Assembly (NCBI GenBank): GCA_963816435.1
Contig: CAWFKS010000021.1
Location: forward strand, 1 to 64,000
Direction: 5' to 3'
From: CAWFKS01 sp963816435
GTDB taxonomy: Bacteria > Pseudomonadota > Alphaproteobacteria > Rhizobiales > Rhizobiaceae
Length of the DNA stretch: 64,000 nucleotides
Every line of letters starts with the position of its first letter. The stretch's first letter is position 1. Positions 40,127 through 48,046 of this stretch are shown in pieces. The position numbers and the translations under genes were made by a program. A model generated the notes under the pieces. It made no database searches, was not told the DNA's origin, and was given only the letters and a program-made list of their open reading frames with translations.

Positions 40127-40478
40127 CGGCGCAGCCTAGCGACTGCCGCTCCAGAATCCGGTCGTCGAGCACGGCCGAGGCTACCCCACCCGTCCCGTCG
40201 CTGCGTCCACTGGCCGGGTCCCCGCTGCTTCGCAGCGTCCCGGCGTTCGCCGGCCTTTGATCGTGCCACCGGCACGATCAATTCGCGTGCCGCGAACCAG
40301 CCGCTCACCCCCTCAAGGGGGAGGGATTCCCCGGCATCGCCGCGTCACTATCCTCGGTGATCGACCGAAGCGCCTAAGCCCTCGCCTCGCCCCTTTGGGG
40401 AGAGGCCAATTGCCACCGAAGCCGCGTCAGCGGCGAGGCCGGCAATCCGAGTGGACGCGTGAGGCGACGGCTTCCGGT

Positions 40479-41567
40479 CTACATTTCCGCGGCGTCGGCG
40501 GAGGAGTCGAAATCGTTGCCGTCGTCGTCCAGGAACTTCTCGGCGATGAGGCCGGCATTCTGCCGGAGCGTCGTCTCGATCTCCAGGGCGGCGTCGGGAT
40601 TGTCGCGCAGGAACTGCTTGGCGTTCTCGCGGCCCTGCCCCAGCCGCTGCGAGTTGTAGGAGAACCAGGCGCCGGACTTTTCGACCACGCCGGCCTTCAC
40701 GCCGAGGTCGATCAGTTCGCCCGTCTTGGACACGCCCTCGCCATAGACGATGTCGAACTCGACCTGCTTGAAGGGCGGCGCCATCTTGTTCTTGACGACC
40801 TTGACCCTCGTCTGGTTGCCGACCACCTCGTCGCGGTCCTTGACCGAGCCGATGCGGCGGATGTCGAGACGGACGGAGGAATAGAACTTCAGCGCGTTGC
40901 CGCCGGTGGTCGTCTCGGGCGAGCCGAACATGACGCCGATCTTCATGCGGATCTGGTTGATGAAGATGACCATGCAGTTGGACCGCGAGATCGAGGCCGT
41001 CAGCTTCCTCAGCGCCTGGCTCATCAGGCGCGCCTGAAGCCCCGGCAGCGAATCGCCCATCTCGCCCTCGATCTCGGCGCGGGGCGTGAGTGCCGCCACC
41101 GAATCGACCACCAGAACGTCGATGGCGCCGGAGCGCACCAGCGTGTCGCAGATCTCGAGCGCCTGCTCGCCGGTGTCCGGCTGTGAGATCAGAAGGTTTT
41201 CAAGATCGACGCCCAGCTTGCGGGCATAGACGGGATCGAGCGCGTGCTCGGCGTCGACGAAGGCGCAGATGCCGCCCTTCTTCTGAGCTTCCGCAACGGT
41301 GTGCAGCGCCAGCGTCGTCTTGCCCGAGCTCTCGGGTCCGAAAATCTCGATGACGCGCCCCTTGGGCAGACCGCCGATGCCGAGCGCGATGTCCAGGCCG
41401 AGCGAGCCCGTCGACACCGTCTCGATCTCGACCACCTGCTCGTTGGCGCCGAGCCGCATGATGGAGCCCTTGCCGAAAGCGCGCTCGATCTGCGACAGCG
41501 CCGCGTCCAAAGCCTTGGATTTGTCCACCGTATTGTCCTCTACAAGCCGCAGTGACTTCTGAGCCAT
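40479..41567 (-). CDS. recA: Recombinase RecA
   Basis: DNA strand-exchange ATPase and LexA co-protease, 362 residues. Walker A G-P-E-S-S-G-K-T (77-84), V-V-D-S-V-A-A-L-T-P Walker B region, and loop L2 G-S-P-E-T-T-T-G-G-N-A-L-K are all intact. The acidic C-terminus (D-D-D-G-N-D-F-D-S-S-A-D-A-A-E-M) is typical. Expressed from a promoter with SOS elements upstream. Confidence 0.98.
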   Translation of the reverse strand: MAQKSLRLVEDNTVDKSKALDAALSQIERAFGKGSIMRLGANEQVVEIETVSTGSLGLDIALGIGGLPKGRVIEIFGPESSGKTTLALHTVAEAQKKGGICAFVDAEHALDPVYARKLGVDLENLLISQPDTGEQALEICDTLVRSGAIDVLVVDSVAALTPRAEIEGEMGDSLPGLQARLMSQALRKLTASISRSNCMVIFINQIRMKIGVMFGSPETTTGGNALKFYSSVRLDIRRIGSVKDRDEVVGNQTRVKVVKNKMAPPFKQVEFDIVYGEGVSKTGELIDLGVKAGVVEKSGAWFSYNSQRLGQGRENAKQFLRDNPDAALEIETTLRQNAGLIAEKFLDDDGNDFDSSADAAEM

Positions 41568-41623
41568 GATACATCACCCCTTGGTCGTCAACGAAGGCCG
41601 GACATTTCCGCGAGCCTTTATTT

Positions 41624-41652
41624 TTTGTATCTGCTTTGTTCCGTTTTTGCAA
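41624..41652 (-). promoter_or_regulatory. Predicted recA promoter with degenerate SOS half-sites
   Basis: On the minus strand TTGCAA (41652-41647), 17 bases, TACAAA (41629-41624). Across the spacer and -10 lies GTAT-N7-GTTC (41627-41641, plus-strand reading), a one-half-perfect version of the alphaproteobacterial LexA box. Position over the promoter is what LexA repression needs. Confidence 0.5.
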
Positions 41653-41691
41653 TAGCGGCAAGCCATTGAAAATACGCGAAAAGCCGATTTT

Positions 41692-41706
41692 GTTCGATCA
41701 ATGTTC
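41692..41706. promoter_or_regulatory. Perfect GTTC-N7-GTTC SOS box upstream of recA
   Basis: GTTC (41692-41695), seven bases, GTTC (41703-41706): exact match to the direct-repeat LexA box known in Alphaproteobacteria. It is 125 bases from the recA start and about 40 bases upstream of the predicted -35. Confidence 0.65.
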
Positions 41707-41879
41707 TCTCCCCTCTCTCCGTGGGAGAGGAAGCGGCAAGGAGGACAAGGCAGGGAACGGGCCGCCGGCCGAATCGGGTTCGGCTTGAGCAGGCCCGCTG
41801 CCGCGCGCTTGCCGCGACGCGCCGCTCGCTCGACGGCTGGCCGCCTGCCCCGCCGGGACCGCCCGCGGGGACCCGAGAA

Positions 41880-41910
41880 TTGACTTTTACGTAAACGCCA
41901 TGTCTAAGAT
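41880..41910 (+). promoter_or_regulatory. merR promoter with 19-bp spacer and palindromic operator
   Basis: TTGACT (41880-41885), a 19-base spacer and TAAGAT (41905-41910). The spacer is filled by an imperfect palindrome centred on TTTACGTAAA (41886-41895). An elongated 19-bp spacer with an operator between -35 and -10 is the classic MerR-activated promoter layout, pointing to autoregulation. Confidence 0.6.
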
Positions 41911-41951
41911 CGTGACGGATCCATGACGGATTGCGGGAGCACCCACCGGGA

Positions 41952-42338
41952 ATGCGGGAATATTACACGATCACCGAACTGACCCGGGAATTCGACGTCT
42001 CGACGCGCACGCTGCGCTTCTACGAGGACGAAGGCCTGATCCAGCCGGTGCGGCGTGGGCGCACGCGACTGTTCCGTCCGTCCGACCGGCATCTGATCCG
42101 CCAGATCCTGCGCGGCAAGCGGCTGGGTTTCTCGATCGCGGAGATCCACGAGATCATCCAGATGTACAGCGAGCCGCCCGGCGAGGTCGGCCAGTTGAAG
42201 CTGATGATCAAGCGCATCGAGGAAAAGCGCGAGGGACTGCGCCAGAAGCGCCGCGATCTCGAGGAGACGCTGGCCGAACTCGACCAGGCGGAGGAATCCT
42301 GCGTGGAGCGGCTGGCCGAGCTCGGCGTCAATACCTGA
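41952..42338 (+). CDS. MerR family regulator, LiuR-like
   Basis: DNA-binding regulator of 128 residues. Winged helix at 1-70: Y-T-I-T-E-L-T-R-E-F-D-V-S-T-R-T-L-R-F-Y-E-D-E-G-L-I-Q-P. A long coiled coil (about 80-120) follows, ending with E-E-S-C-V-E-R-L. LiuR-type relatives control branched-chain amino-acid or fatty-acid breakdown genes in Proteobacteria. No such genes are beside it here. ATG at 41952 preferred; a TTG seven codons upstream is an alternative. Confidence 0.88.
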   Translation: MREYYTITELTREFDVSTRTLRFYEDEGLIQPVRRGRTRLFRPSDRHLIRQILRGKRLGFSIAEIHEIIQMYSEPPGEVGQLKLMIKRIEEKREGLRQKRRDLEETLAELDQAEESCVERLAELGVNT

Positions 42339-42370
42339 ACGCTTCACCTGAACGCTTCGCCGCGGCGCGT

Positions 42371-42574
42371 GGCCTTGCCCGAAAACCGGTTCCCACTTTT
42401 CGGGGCCACGGGGTTTCTCAGGCGCGTTGCCTTGTCCGAAGACCGGTCCCCACTTTTCCTGGAATTGCGCTAGAGAGGTCATCGTTTTCCGGAATCGACA
42501 AACTGCGCTAAGCTTTTGTTTTTGCGCAATTCCGGACGGAAAACCGGTTCCCACTTTTCCTGGAATTGCGCTAG
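42371..42574. repeat. Cluster of three REP-like palindromic repeats
   Basis: Three related copies (about 42371-42412, 42425-42473, 42523-42574) share the core AAAACCGGTTCCCACTTTTC. The last is the full form: GCGCAATTCC at one end and GGAATTGCGC at the other form terminal inverted repeats. It resembles rhizobial intergenic mosaic elements. The terminal GCGCTAG supplies the stop codon of the ICMT gene (42573-42571). Confidence 0.85.
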
Positions 42575-43047
42575 ATCCAGCGCCGCACCTTCTTCCTGTA
42601 GTCGCGGTATTTCCTGCCGAAGCGCGCTTCCAGGTGCCGCTCCTCGCGCTCGATGGCGAGCTTTTGCGTGGCGAAGGCGGCGAACGGCGCCAGGATCAGG
42701 AACCACAGCGAACCGACGATGAAGCCGATCGCCAGCATCAGCATGGTGTTGGCGACGTAGATCGGATTGCGCGTCAGCGAGAACGGTCCCTGCGTGACGA
42801 GGTGATCGGCGCGGCGGGTCGGCCAGATCGTCGTCCTGATGCGGCGCATCGTCAGCATGGCGCCGACGTCGAGGGCGACGGCGCCCAGCACCAGCAGCCA
42901 GCCGATGGCGAACAACAGGTCCGACAGCGGCGGCACCAGCCACGGCAGCGGCCACATGATGTGCAGCGCCAGCGCGATGACGGCGGCAGCCAGATAGAGC
43001 ACCGGCGGCCAGGGAAAGCGGTTGGGCCTTTCGGCATGGCTGGTCAT
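42571..43047 (-). CDS. Isoprenylcysteine carboxyl-methyltransferase-like membrane protein
   Basis: Membrane methyltransferase of 158 residues with about four segments. PEMT/ICMT core: G-P-F-S-L-T-R-N-P-I-Y-V-A-N-T (SAM-binding), and E-E-R-H-L-E-A-R-F-G-R-K-Y-R-D-Y-R-K-K-V-R-R-W near the end. Start at 43047 follows GGAGGAG. Its stop TAG lies in a palindromic repeat. The apparent 461-residue fusion with the upstream protein comes from a frameshift; the two are separate, closely spaced genes. Confidence 0.88.
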   Translation of the reverse strand: MTSHAERPNRFPWPPVLYLAAAVIALALHIMWPLPWLVPPLSDLLFAIGWLLVLGAVALDVGAMLTMRRIRTTIWPTRRADHLVTQGPFSLTRNPIYVANTMLMLAIGFIVGSLWFLILAPFAAFATQKLAIEREERHLEARFGRKYRDYRKKVRRWI

Positions 43048-43052
43048 GCGCC

Positions 43053-44029
43053 CTACTCCTCCGCCGGCGCGGCACTCTCGGTCTCGGCGGTGCACTCCCC
43101 GACGATCTCGCGCACCCGCGACTGGCCGGCTTCGGAGGAGGACGGCACCGGTCACCTCGCCGAGCAGCCCCTCCTCCTCCAGCCGCTCGAGCGTGCAGGC
43201 ACAATAATACTTGCAGAAAGCGATGTCGCGCACCGGCTCGCAATTGGCGCGGCAGGCCGGGATGAAGGCCTCGTCGGGGGCAAGCGGCGTCGGCGGGAAA
43301 AGCTGCGCGGCCGCCCAGACGCAGGCGATCAGCAGCGGCTGGTGGACCAGGTAGAAGGTCAGGCTGTGGCGCCCGAAGAACTGCAGCGGCGCGCTCCAGC
43401 GACCCGGCCGGACCGGCCGCATGCGCTCGAACAGCCCGGCCGAGCGCGCCAGCGTGGCGGCCGCGATGCCGGCCAGCACCGCGCCCAGCCACGGGAACAC
43501 CGGCACGTAATCGTTGGAATGCGGATCGGTCGACGACAGGCCGAGCCACCACCACACGGGATGGTCGAAGACGGGTCCGCGCAGGAAATGCGGCGCGGCG
43601 ACGACGATGGCGGCGACGGCGAGCGTGGCGAACCACGGCAGGCGCAGGAAGGCGAGCCCGATCAGGCTCGCCAGCGCGATCTCGTGCAGGATGCCGAAGA
43701 AGATGAAGCCGTCGCGCACGGCGAAGAAGGTGACCAGTGTGATGGCGGCGGCGGCGGCCACGACCATCGCCATGCGTTTCCAGAAGCCACGCCAGCGGAT
43801 GCGGTCGGAATGCGCCAGCACCAGGCTGACGCCGACCAGGAACAGGAAGGACGAGGCGATGGCGCGGGCAAACAGCTTCCAGCCGCCGAACTCGGTCATG
43901 CCGGGGGCGGCATAGCCGAAGAATTCGAGGTCCCAGGCGAAATGGTAGACCGCCATGGCGATCAGCGCCGCGCCGCGCGCCAGGTCGACGAGTTCGATGC
44001 GGGATTTTGGCCGTGGCGGCGGGCTGCAC
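43053..44029 (-). CDS. DUF1624 (HGSNAT-type) membrane protein (frameshifted in this sequence)
   Basis: Acyltransferase-like membrane protein with about eight segments: A-M-A-V-Y-H-F-A-W-D-L-E-F-F, H-S-D-R-I-R-W-R-G-F-W, F-G-R-H-S-L-T-F-Y-L-V-H-Q-P. Two insertions are inferred. An extra base in TTTT at 44004-44007 separates a GTG start at 44029 (GGAGA upstream; V-Q-P-A-A-T-A-K) from R-I-E-L-V-D-L-A-R-G. An extra base near 43149 pushes the C-terminus off; corrected it reads S-S-S-E-A-G-Q-S-R-V-R-E-I-V-G-E-C and stops at 43053. Removing both gives 325 codons. Function: predicted transfer of acyl groups to sugars. Confidence 0.8.
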
Positions 44030-44126
44030 TATGTCTGTCTCCGTTCGCTGCCGGTCGCCTTCCGGCGCCGTGGCGGCGAGCGATAGCACGAAACAAGCCC
44101 GGCAGGCCAAGCACGGAGACACCGCC

Positions 44127-44951
44127 ATGCACGACGTGATCGCGAACGGCGCAAGCATACCCGCACTCGGGCTCGGCACGTGGACGCTCGAGGGACGGCA
44201 GGCGAGCGAGCTGGTCGCGCACGCGCTGAGGAACGGCTACCGCCACGTCGACACCGCCGCCAGCTACGGCAACGAGGAGGCGGTCGGGGCCGGGCTGCGC
44301 GAGGCCGGCGTCGCCCGCGACGAGGTCTTCGTGACCACCAAGGTATGGTGGACGGATCTGGCGCCGGCCGATTTCCGCCGGTCCGCCGAACAAAGCCTGA
44401 AACGGCTCGGGCTCGACCACGTCGATCTGCTGCTGATCCACTGGCCGAACCCGAAAATACCGCTGGAAGAGACGATCGGCGCGCTCAACAAGGCCCGCGA
44501 GGACGGGCTGACCCGGCATATCGGCGTGTCGAACTTCACCACCGCGCTGCTGGCCGAAGCGATACCGATGTCGAAGGCGCCGCTGGTCGCCGACCAGGTG
44601 GAATACCATCCGCATCTCGACCAGTCGAAGGTGTGGCGCGCCTGCCGCACGGCCGGCATGGCGATGGTCTCCTACTGCCCGCTGTTTCGCGGCGGCGCAT
44701 TGTTCGAGGAGGCGCCGGTCGCGCAGGCCGCGCGCACCCACGGCAAGACCCCGGCGCAAATCGTGCTGCGCTGGCACGTCCAGCAGGAGGGCGTGGTGGC
44801 GATCCCGCGCACCTCGCGGATCGAGCGGCTGGCCGAGAACGCGGCGGTGTTCGACTTCGCGCTGAGCGACGAGGAGATGGCGGCGATCTCGGCGCTGTCG
44901 CGGCAGCCCGAGCGGATCTGCGACTACGGGTTTTCGCCGCAATGGGACTAG
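44127..44951 (+). CDS. Aldo/keto reductase, DkgB-like
   Basis: NADPH-dependent reductase of 274 residues, distinct from the Tas-like one at 673-1725. Signature G-Y-R-H-V-D-T-A-A-S-Y-G-N-E-E (D and Y of the tetrad), V-T-T-K-V-W-W (K), L-I-H-W-P (H), and I-G-V-S-N-F. It resembles 2,5-diketo-D-gluconate/methylglyoxal reductases. ATG at 44127 follows C-G-G-A-G-A. Divergent from the DUF1624 gene. Confidence 0.9.
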   Translation: MHDVIANGASIPALGLGTWTLEGRQASELVAHALRNGYRHVDTAASYGNEEAVGAGLREAGVARDEVFVTTKVWWTDLAPADFRRSAEQSLKRLGLDHVDLLLIHWPNPKIPLEETIGALNKAREDGLTRHIGVSNFTTALLAEAIPMSKAPLVADQVEYHPHLDQSKVWRACRTAGMAMVSYCPLFRGGALFEEAPVAQAARTHGKTPAQIVLRWHVQQEGVVAIPRTSRIERLAENAAVFDFALSDEEMAAISALSRQPERICDYGFSPQWD

Positions 44952-45055
44952 GTTCGCGTCTCCTTTACCTTCGGTTAGCCTCGGACCTGTAGCATCCGCG
45001 ACTGCCTGCCCGCGTGGACATTGCGCAGGGGCATGGCTGTCTTTGCGGAGGTAGA

Positions 45056-46123
45056 ATGCGGGGGTCAGTTGCCCGGCCGGTTGCGGCGGACATATTGGAG
45101 GTGGTCGCCGCCCGCATGCGCAGGCAGGGGATCGCGGGTCTGCCACGCAATTACGAGATCGTCTACGAGGCGGTCTCGGCCAGCGACGACTGGCTGGAGC
45201 GCGAGCTGCAGGCGCTCGGCGCCTCGCCCTCCCAGGACGCGCTCGACGAACTCGGCCGTCGCCATCTCGGACGCAACGATCACACCGACATCGTCGACAC
45301 CGCCTATCGCGGCCTGGCGGCGAAGGTCGAGGAGATCATGGCCCTGCTCGGACGGGAGCAGCGGGCGCTCGACAAGTACGGCGTGGTGCTGTCGCAGACT
45401 TCGGAAGGCCTGAGCAAACACCACGCGGTCAGCCGCGAGCTACTCAACCGCATCGCCGACATCCTGACCACGGCCACCTCGAGCAAGATCGAGCAGGGAC
45501 GGCAGATCGCCAGCACGATCGCCGACAAGTCGTGCGAGCTCGAGGAGGTCAAGGCAAAGCTCGAAGACTACAAGCACCTGGCCGAGACCGACGCGCTGAC
45601 GCAGATCGCCAACCGGCGCGCCTTCGACCGGCGGCTGGCTGAGATATTCGAGGACCCGAAGGCGGTGCTGTTCCACGGCCTGATCATGCTCGACGTCGAC
45701 CTGTTCAAGACGATCAACGACGGGCACGGCCACTACGCCGGAGACCGCGTCCTGCAGGCCCTGGCCGGGGTCATGAAGAGCAATATCAGGGACGACATGT
45801 TCCTGGCGCGCACCGGCGGCGAGGAATTCGCGGTGATCGTGGACGGGCTGTCGCAGGAAAGCACGGTCAAGCTCGCCGAAGACCTGCGCAAGGTGATCGA
45901 GCAGACGGCGTTCCTGGAGCACAAGGACGATCCGGCGGGCCGCATCACGGTGTCGGTCGGCGTGTGCATGGCCGCCGAAGCGCAGTCGCCCGAAGACCTC
46001 TACGTCAAGGCCGACCAGGCGCTCTACGCCTCGAAGAAGAACGGACGTAACCGCGTGTCGACCTACCCGCTGCCGGCCGCGCCGCACCAGCGCAGGAACT
46101 GGTATCTCTACCGCACCGACTGA
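45056..46123 (+). CDS. GGDEF diguanylate cyclase
   Basis: Cytoplasmic c-di-GMP synthase of 355 residues. The N-terminal 170 residues are helical with a likely coiled coil (about 90-175) and no known sensor fold. The GGDEF domain spans about 178-345, with G-G-E-E-F at 254-258, a functional active-site variant. The inhibitory I-site, normally R-x-x-D, reads R-D-D-M (245-248), so feedback inhibition may be lost. GGAGG five bases upstream fixes the ATG at 45056. Confidence 0.92.
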   Translation: MRGSVARPVAADILEVVAARMRRQGIAGLPRNYEIVYEAVSASDDWLERELQALGASPSQDALDELGRRHLGRNDHTDIVDTAYRGLAAKVEEIMALLGREQRALDKYGVVLSQTSEGLSKHHAVSRELLNRIADILTTATSSKIEQGRQIASTIADKSCELEEVKAKLEDYKHLAETDALTQIANRRAFDRRLAEIFEDPKAVLFHGLIMLDVDLFKTINDGHGHYAGDRVLQALAGVMKSNIRDDMFLARTGGEEFAVIVDGLSQESTVKLAEDLRKVIEQTAFLEHKDDPAGRITVSVGVCMAAEAQSPEDLYVKADQALYASKKNGRNRVSTYPLPAAPHQRRNWYLYRTD

Positions 46124-46233
46124 GCCGTTTTTTTTGCGCTCACGCCAAGGCCCCGTCCGCGAAGAACCACTGTCGCGCGCGCGGGTTTCCGTGCTAGTTG
46201 CTGCGCAGGGACGCCACGGAGTTCGATTCACAG

Positions 46234-46893
46234 ATGTACAAGCAAATTTCCGCGCTGGCGGCAGCCGCGTTGATCGCGGCCGGCTGCACCACCGACCCCT
46301 ACACGGGCCAGCAGAAGGTTTCCAACACGGCCGGCGGCGCCGTCATCGGCGCCGGGCTCGGCGCGCTGACCGGGCTGGCGGTGGGCGGTTCGGGCGCCTC
46401 GCAGCGCGAAGCCGCGCTGATCGGAGCGGGCGTGGGGGCATTGGCGGGCGGCGCCATCGGCGCCTACATGGACAACCAGGAGGCGGAGCTGCGGGCGCAG
46501 TTGCAGGGCACCGGCGTCTCGGTGACCCGCGAGGGCGACTACATCATCCTCAACATGCCCTCCAACATCACTTTCGCCACCGACCAGGACGCGGTGAGCT
46601 CCAGCTTCTATCCGACGCTGAACTCGGTCGCGCTGGTGCTCAAGAAGTTCAACCGGACGCTGGTCGACGTCAACGGCCACACCGATTCGACCGGCAATGA
46701 CGACTACAACCTGGCGCTGTCTGAGCGGCGCGCGCTGTCGGTGGCGAACTATTTGAACGCGCAGGGCGTCGACGGCAGGCGCTTCTCGGTGAAGGGATAC
46801 GGCGAGGCGCACCCCATCGCCTCCAACGATACGCCGCAAGGCCGCGCCTTGAACCGGCGCGTCGAAATCAGGCTTGCACCGATCGAGGGCTGA
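46234..46893 (+). CDS. OmpA family lipoprotein
   Basis: Outer-membrane lipoprotein of 219 residues. Lipobox A-A-G-C (Cys near 18) follows a short hydrophobic stretch; then a glycine-zipper region (about 30-80) with repeated G-A-G-x-G-A-L, and a C-terminal OmpA domain (about 95-215) with N-G-H-T-D-S-T-G and N-x-x-L-S-x-R-R-A peptidoglycan-binding motifs. It resembles YiaD-type proteins. Followed by a perfect inverted repeat. Confidence 0.92.
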   Translation: MYKQISALAAAALIAAGCTTDPYTGQQKVSNTAGGAVIGAGLGALTGLAVGGSGASQREAALIGAGVGALAGGAIGAYMDNQEAELRAQLQGTGVSVTREGDYIILNMPSNITFATDQDAVSSSFYPTLNSVALVLKKFNRTLVDVNGHTDSTGNDDYNLALSERRALSVANYLNAQGVDGRRFSVKGYGEAHPIASNDTPQGRALNRRVEIRLAPIEG

Positions 46894-46915
46894 GCCCCGA
46901 CAGAGATACTGGAGC

Positions 46916-46948
46916 GGTTCGTCCCTTCAATGAAATCGACGAACCGCG
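46916..46948 (+). terminator. Inverted repeat after the OmpA gene
   Basis: GCGGTTCGTC and GACGAACCGC form a perfect 10-bp stem separated by about 12 bases, starting some 22 bases past the OmpA stop. There is no T-run, so it may be an mRNA-stabilising or Rho-linked structure rather than a classic terminator. Confidence 0.45.
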
Positions 46949-46963
46949 CCAAGTCTCTGATTT

Positions 46964-47124
46964 CGCGCAATTCCGGACGGAAAACCGGTTCCCACTTTTC
47001 CTGGAATTGTTGATCCTCGCGCAATTCCGGACGGAAAACCGGTTCCCACTTTTCCTGGAATTGTTGATCCTCGCGCAATTCCGGACGGAAAACCGGTTCC
47101 CACTTTTCCTGGAATTGCGCTAGG
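46964..47124. repeat. Triple tandem 54-base REP-like repeat
   Basis: Three direct copies with an exact 54-base period (starts at 46964, 47018 and 47072) of CGCGCAATTCCGGACGGAAA plus ACCGGTTCCCACTTTTCC plus GGAATTG. The same element as at 42523-42574. The third ends GGAATTGCGCTAGG and its TAG (minus-strand reading of CTA at 47120-47122) is the psuG stop codon. Confidence 0.92.
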
Positions 47125-48046
47125 CGCCGCTCAGCTCGCGCGCGATCGCCGCGGCGAGCCGGGCGTTGTTCTCGACCAGCGCGATGTTGGTGGCCAGGCT
47201 CTTGCCGCCCGTCGTCTCCAGCATGTGCGACAGCAGGAACGGCGTGACCGCCTTGCCGGTGACGCCGGAGGCGGCGGCCGCCCCCTGCGCCCGGGCGATG
47301 TGGTCGGCGATCTCGCTCTCCGGGATTTCCTGGCCGGAGGGAACCGGATTGGCGACAAGCATGCCGCCGACTATGCCGAGATCGGCGCGCGTGCGGTGGA
47401 ACGTGGCGATGGAAGCGGCGTCGTCGAGCCTCAGCGGCGCCGGGAACGGCGAGGTCCGCGACCAGAAGGCGGGCATCACGTTGGTGCCGTATCCGACTAC
47501 CGGAACGCCTTTCGTTTCAAGCACTTCGAGCGTCTTTTCGATATCGAGAATCGCCTTGGCCCCGGCCGATACGACGATGACCGGCGTGCGGGCCAGTTCC
47601 TCGAGGTCGGCCGAGATGTCGAAGCTCTCCTCCGCGCCCTTGTGGACGCCGCCGATGCCGCCGGTGGCGAAGACGGAGATGCCGGCCAGATGCGCCGCGA
47701 TCATCGTCGCGGCGACCGTGGTGCCGCCGGTGCGCCCCTGCGCGACGGCGAATGCGAGATCGGCGCGCGACAGCTTCATGGCGTCGCCGCGGCGCGCCAG
47801 CGCCTCGCGCTCCTGCGGGGTCAGGCCGATCTTCAGGCAGCCGTCGACGACGGCAATGGTGGCGGGAACCGCCCCCTCCTCGGCGATGATCTCCTCGACC
47901 CGCGCGGCCATGCGGTCGTTGTCGGGATAGGGCATGCCATGCGTGATGATGGTGCTTTCGAGCGCGACCACGGGCCGGCCATCGGCCAGCGCCTCGCTGA
48001 CAGGTGGCGAGAACTTCATGTGGCTGCGGGCATTTTCGGACGTCAT
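47120..48046 (-). CDS. psuG: Pseudouridine-5'-phosphate glycosidase
   Basis: Breaks the C-C glycosidic bond of pseudouridine 5'-phosphate to uracil and ribose 5-phosphate; 308 residues. Family segments: V-A-L-E-S-T-I-I-T-H-G-M-P-Y-P, A-R-G-D-A-M-K-L-S-like block, G-R-T-G-G-T-T-V-A-A-T-M and F-A-T-G-G-I-G-G-V-H-K-G. Start overlaps the psuK stop as ATGA. The stop codon lies within a tandem intergenic repeat, so a repeat has become the 3' end. Confidence 0.95.
   Translation of the reverse strand: MTSENARSHMKFSPPVSEALADGRPVVALESTIITHGMPYPDNDRMAARVEEIIAEEGAVPATIAVVDGCLKIGLTPQEREALARRGDAMKLSRADLAFAVAQGRTGGTTVAATMIAAHLAGISVFATGGIGGVHKGAEESFDISADLEELARTPVIVVSAGAKAILDIEKTLEVLETKGVPVVGYGTNVMPAFWSRTSPFPAPLRLDDAASIATFHRTRADLGIVGGMLVANPVPSGQEIPESEIADHIARAQGAAAASGVTGKAVTPFLLSHMLETTGGKSLATNIALVENNARLAAAIARELSGA

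Larger units (their letters stand above)
38832..40478. other. Repeat-rich intergenic mosaic between alaS and recA
   Basis: About 1.65 kb without a credible gene. It is packed with short palindromic GC-rich pieces: two copies of a 70-base element (39012-39080, 40057-40126) and several CCCC-loop-GGGG hairpins near 39091, 39328, 40305 and 40388. Reading frames here are rich in Arg/Pro and Ala and lack ribosome sites. Part of it (39400-39600) could be decayed coding sequence. No tRNA, RNase P or tmRNA features were found. Confidence 0.6.
41568..41951. other. recA-merR intergenic regulatory region
   Basis: About 380 bases between divergent genes. The recA half holds its promoter and SOS boxes. 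A CTCTCCCC...GGGAGAGG hairpin at about 41703-41731 and GC-rich spacer fill the centre, and the merR promoter/operator lies at 41880-41910. No gene is apparent. Confidence 0.6.

Noticed and set aside
38832..40478. Structural RNA gene such as RNase P RNA, tmRNA or 6S RNA in the alaS-recA gap
   Set aside because: I searched by eye for the conserved RNase P core, a tmRNA tag reading frame and a tRNA-like end on both strands and found none; repeats explain the structure.
42571..43956. Single fused acyltransferase-methyltransferase protein
   Set aside because: The junction peptide is unlike either family, and one extra base explains the lost stop; a ribosome site precedes the second gene.
46964..47124. 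Short CRISPR array
   Set aside because: The 54-base units are contiguous without unique spacers, only three copies exist, and no cas gene is present.
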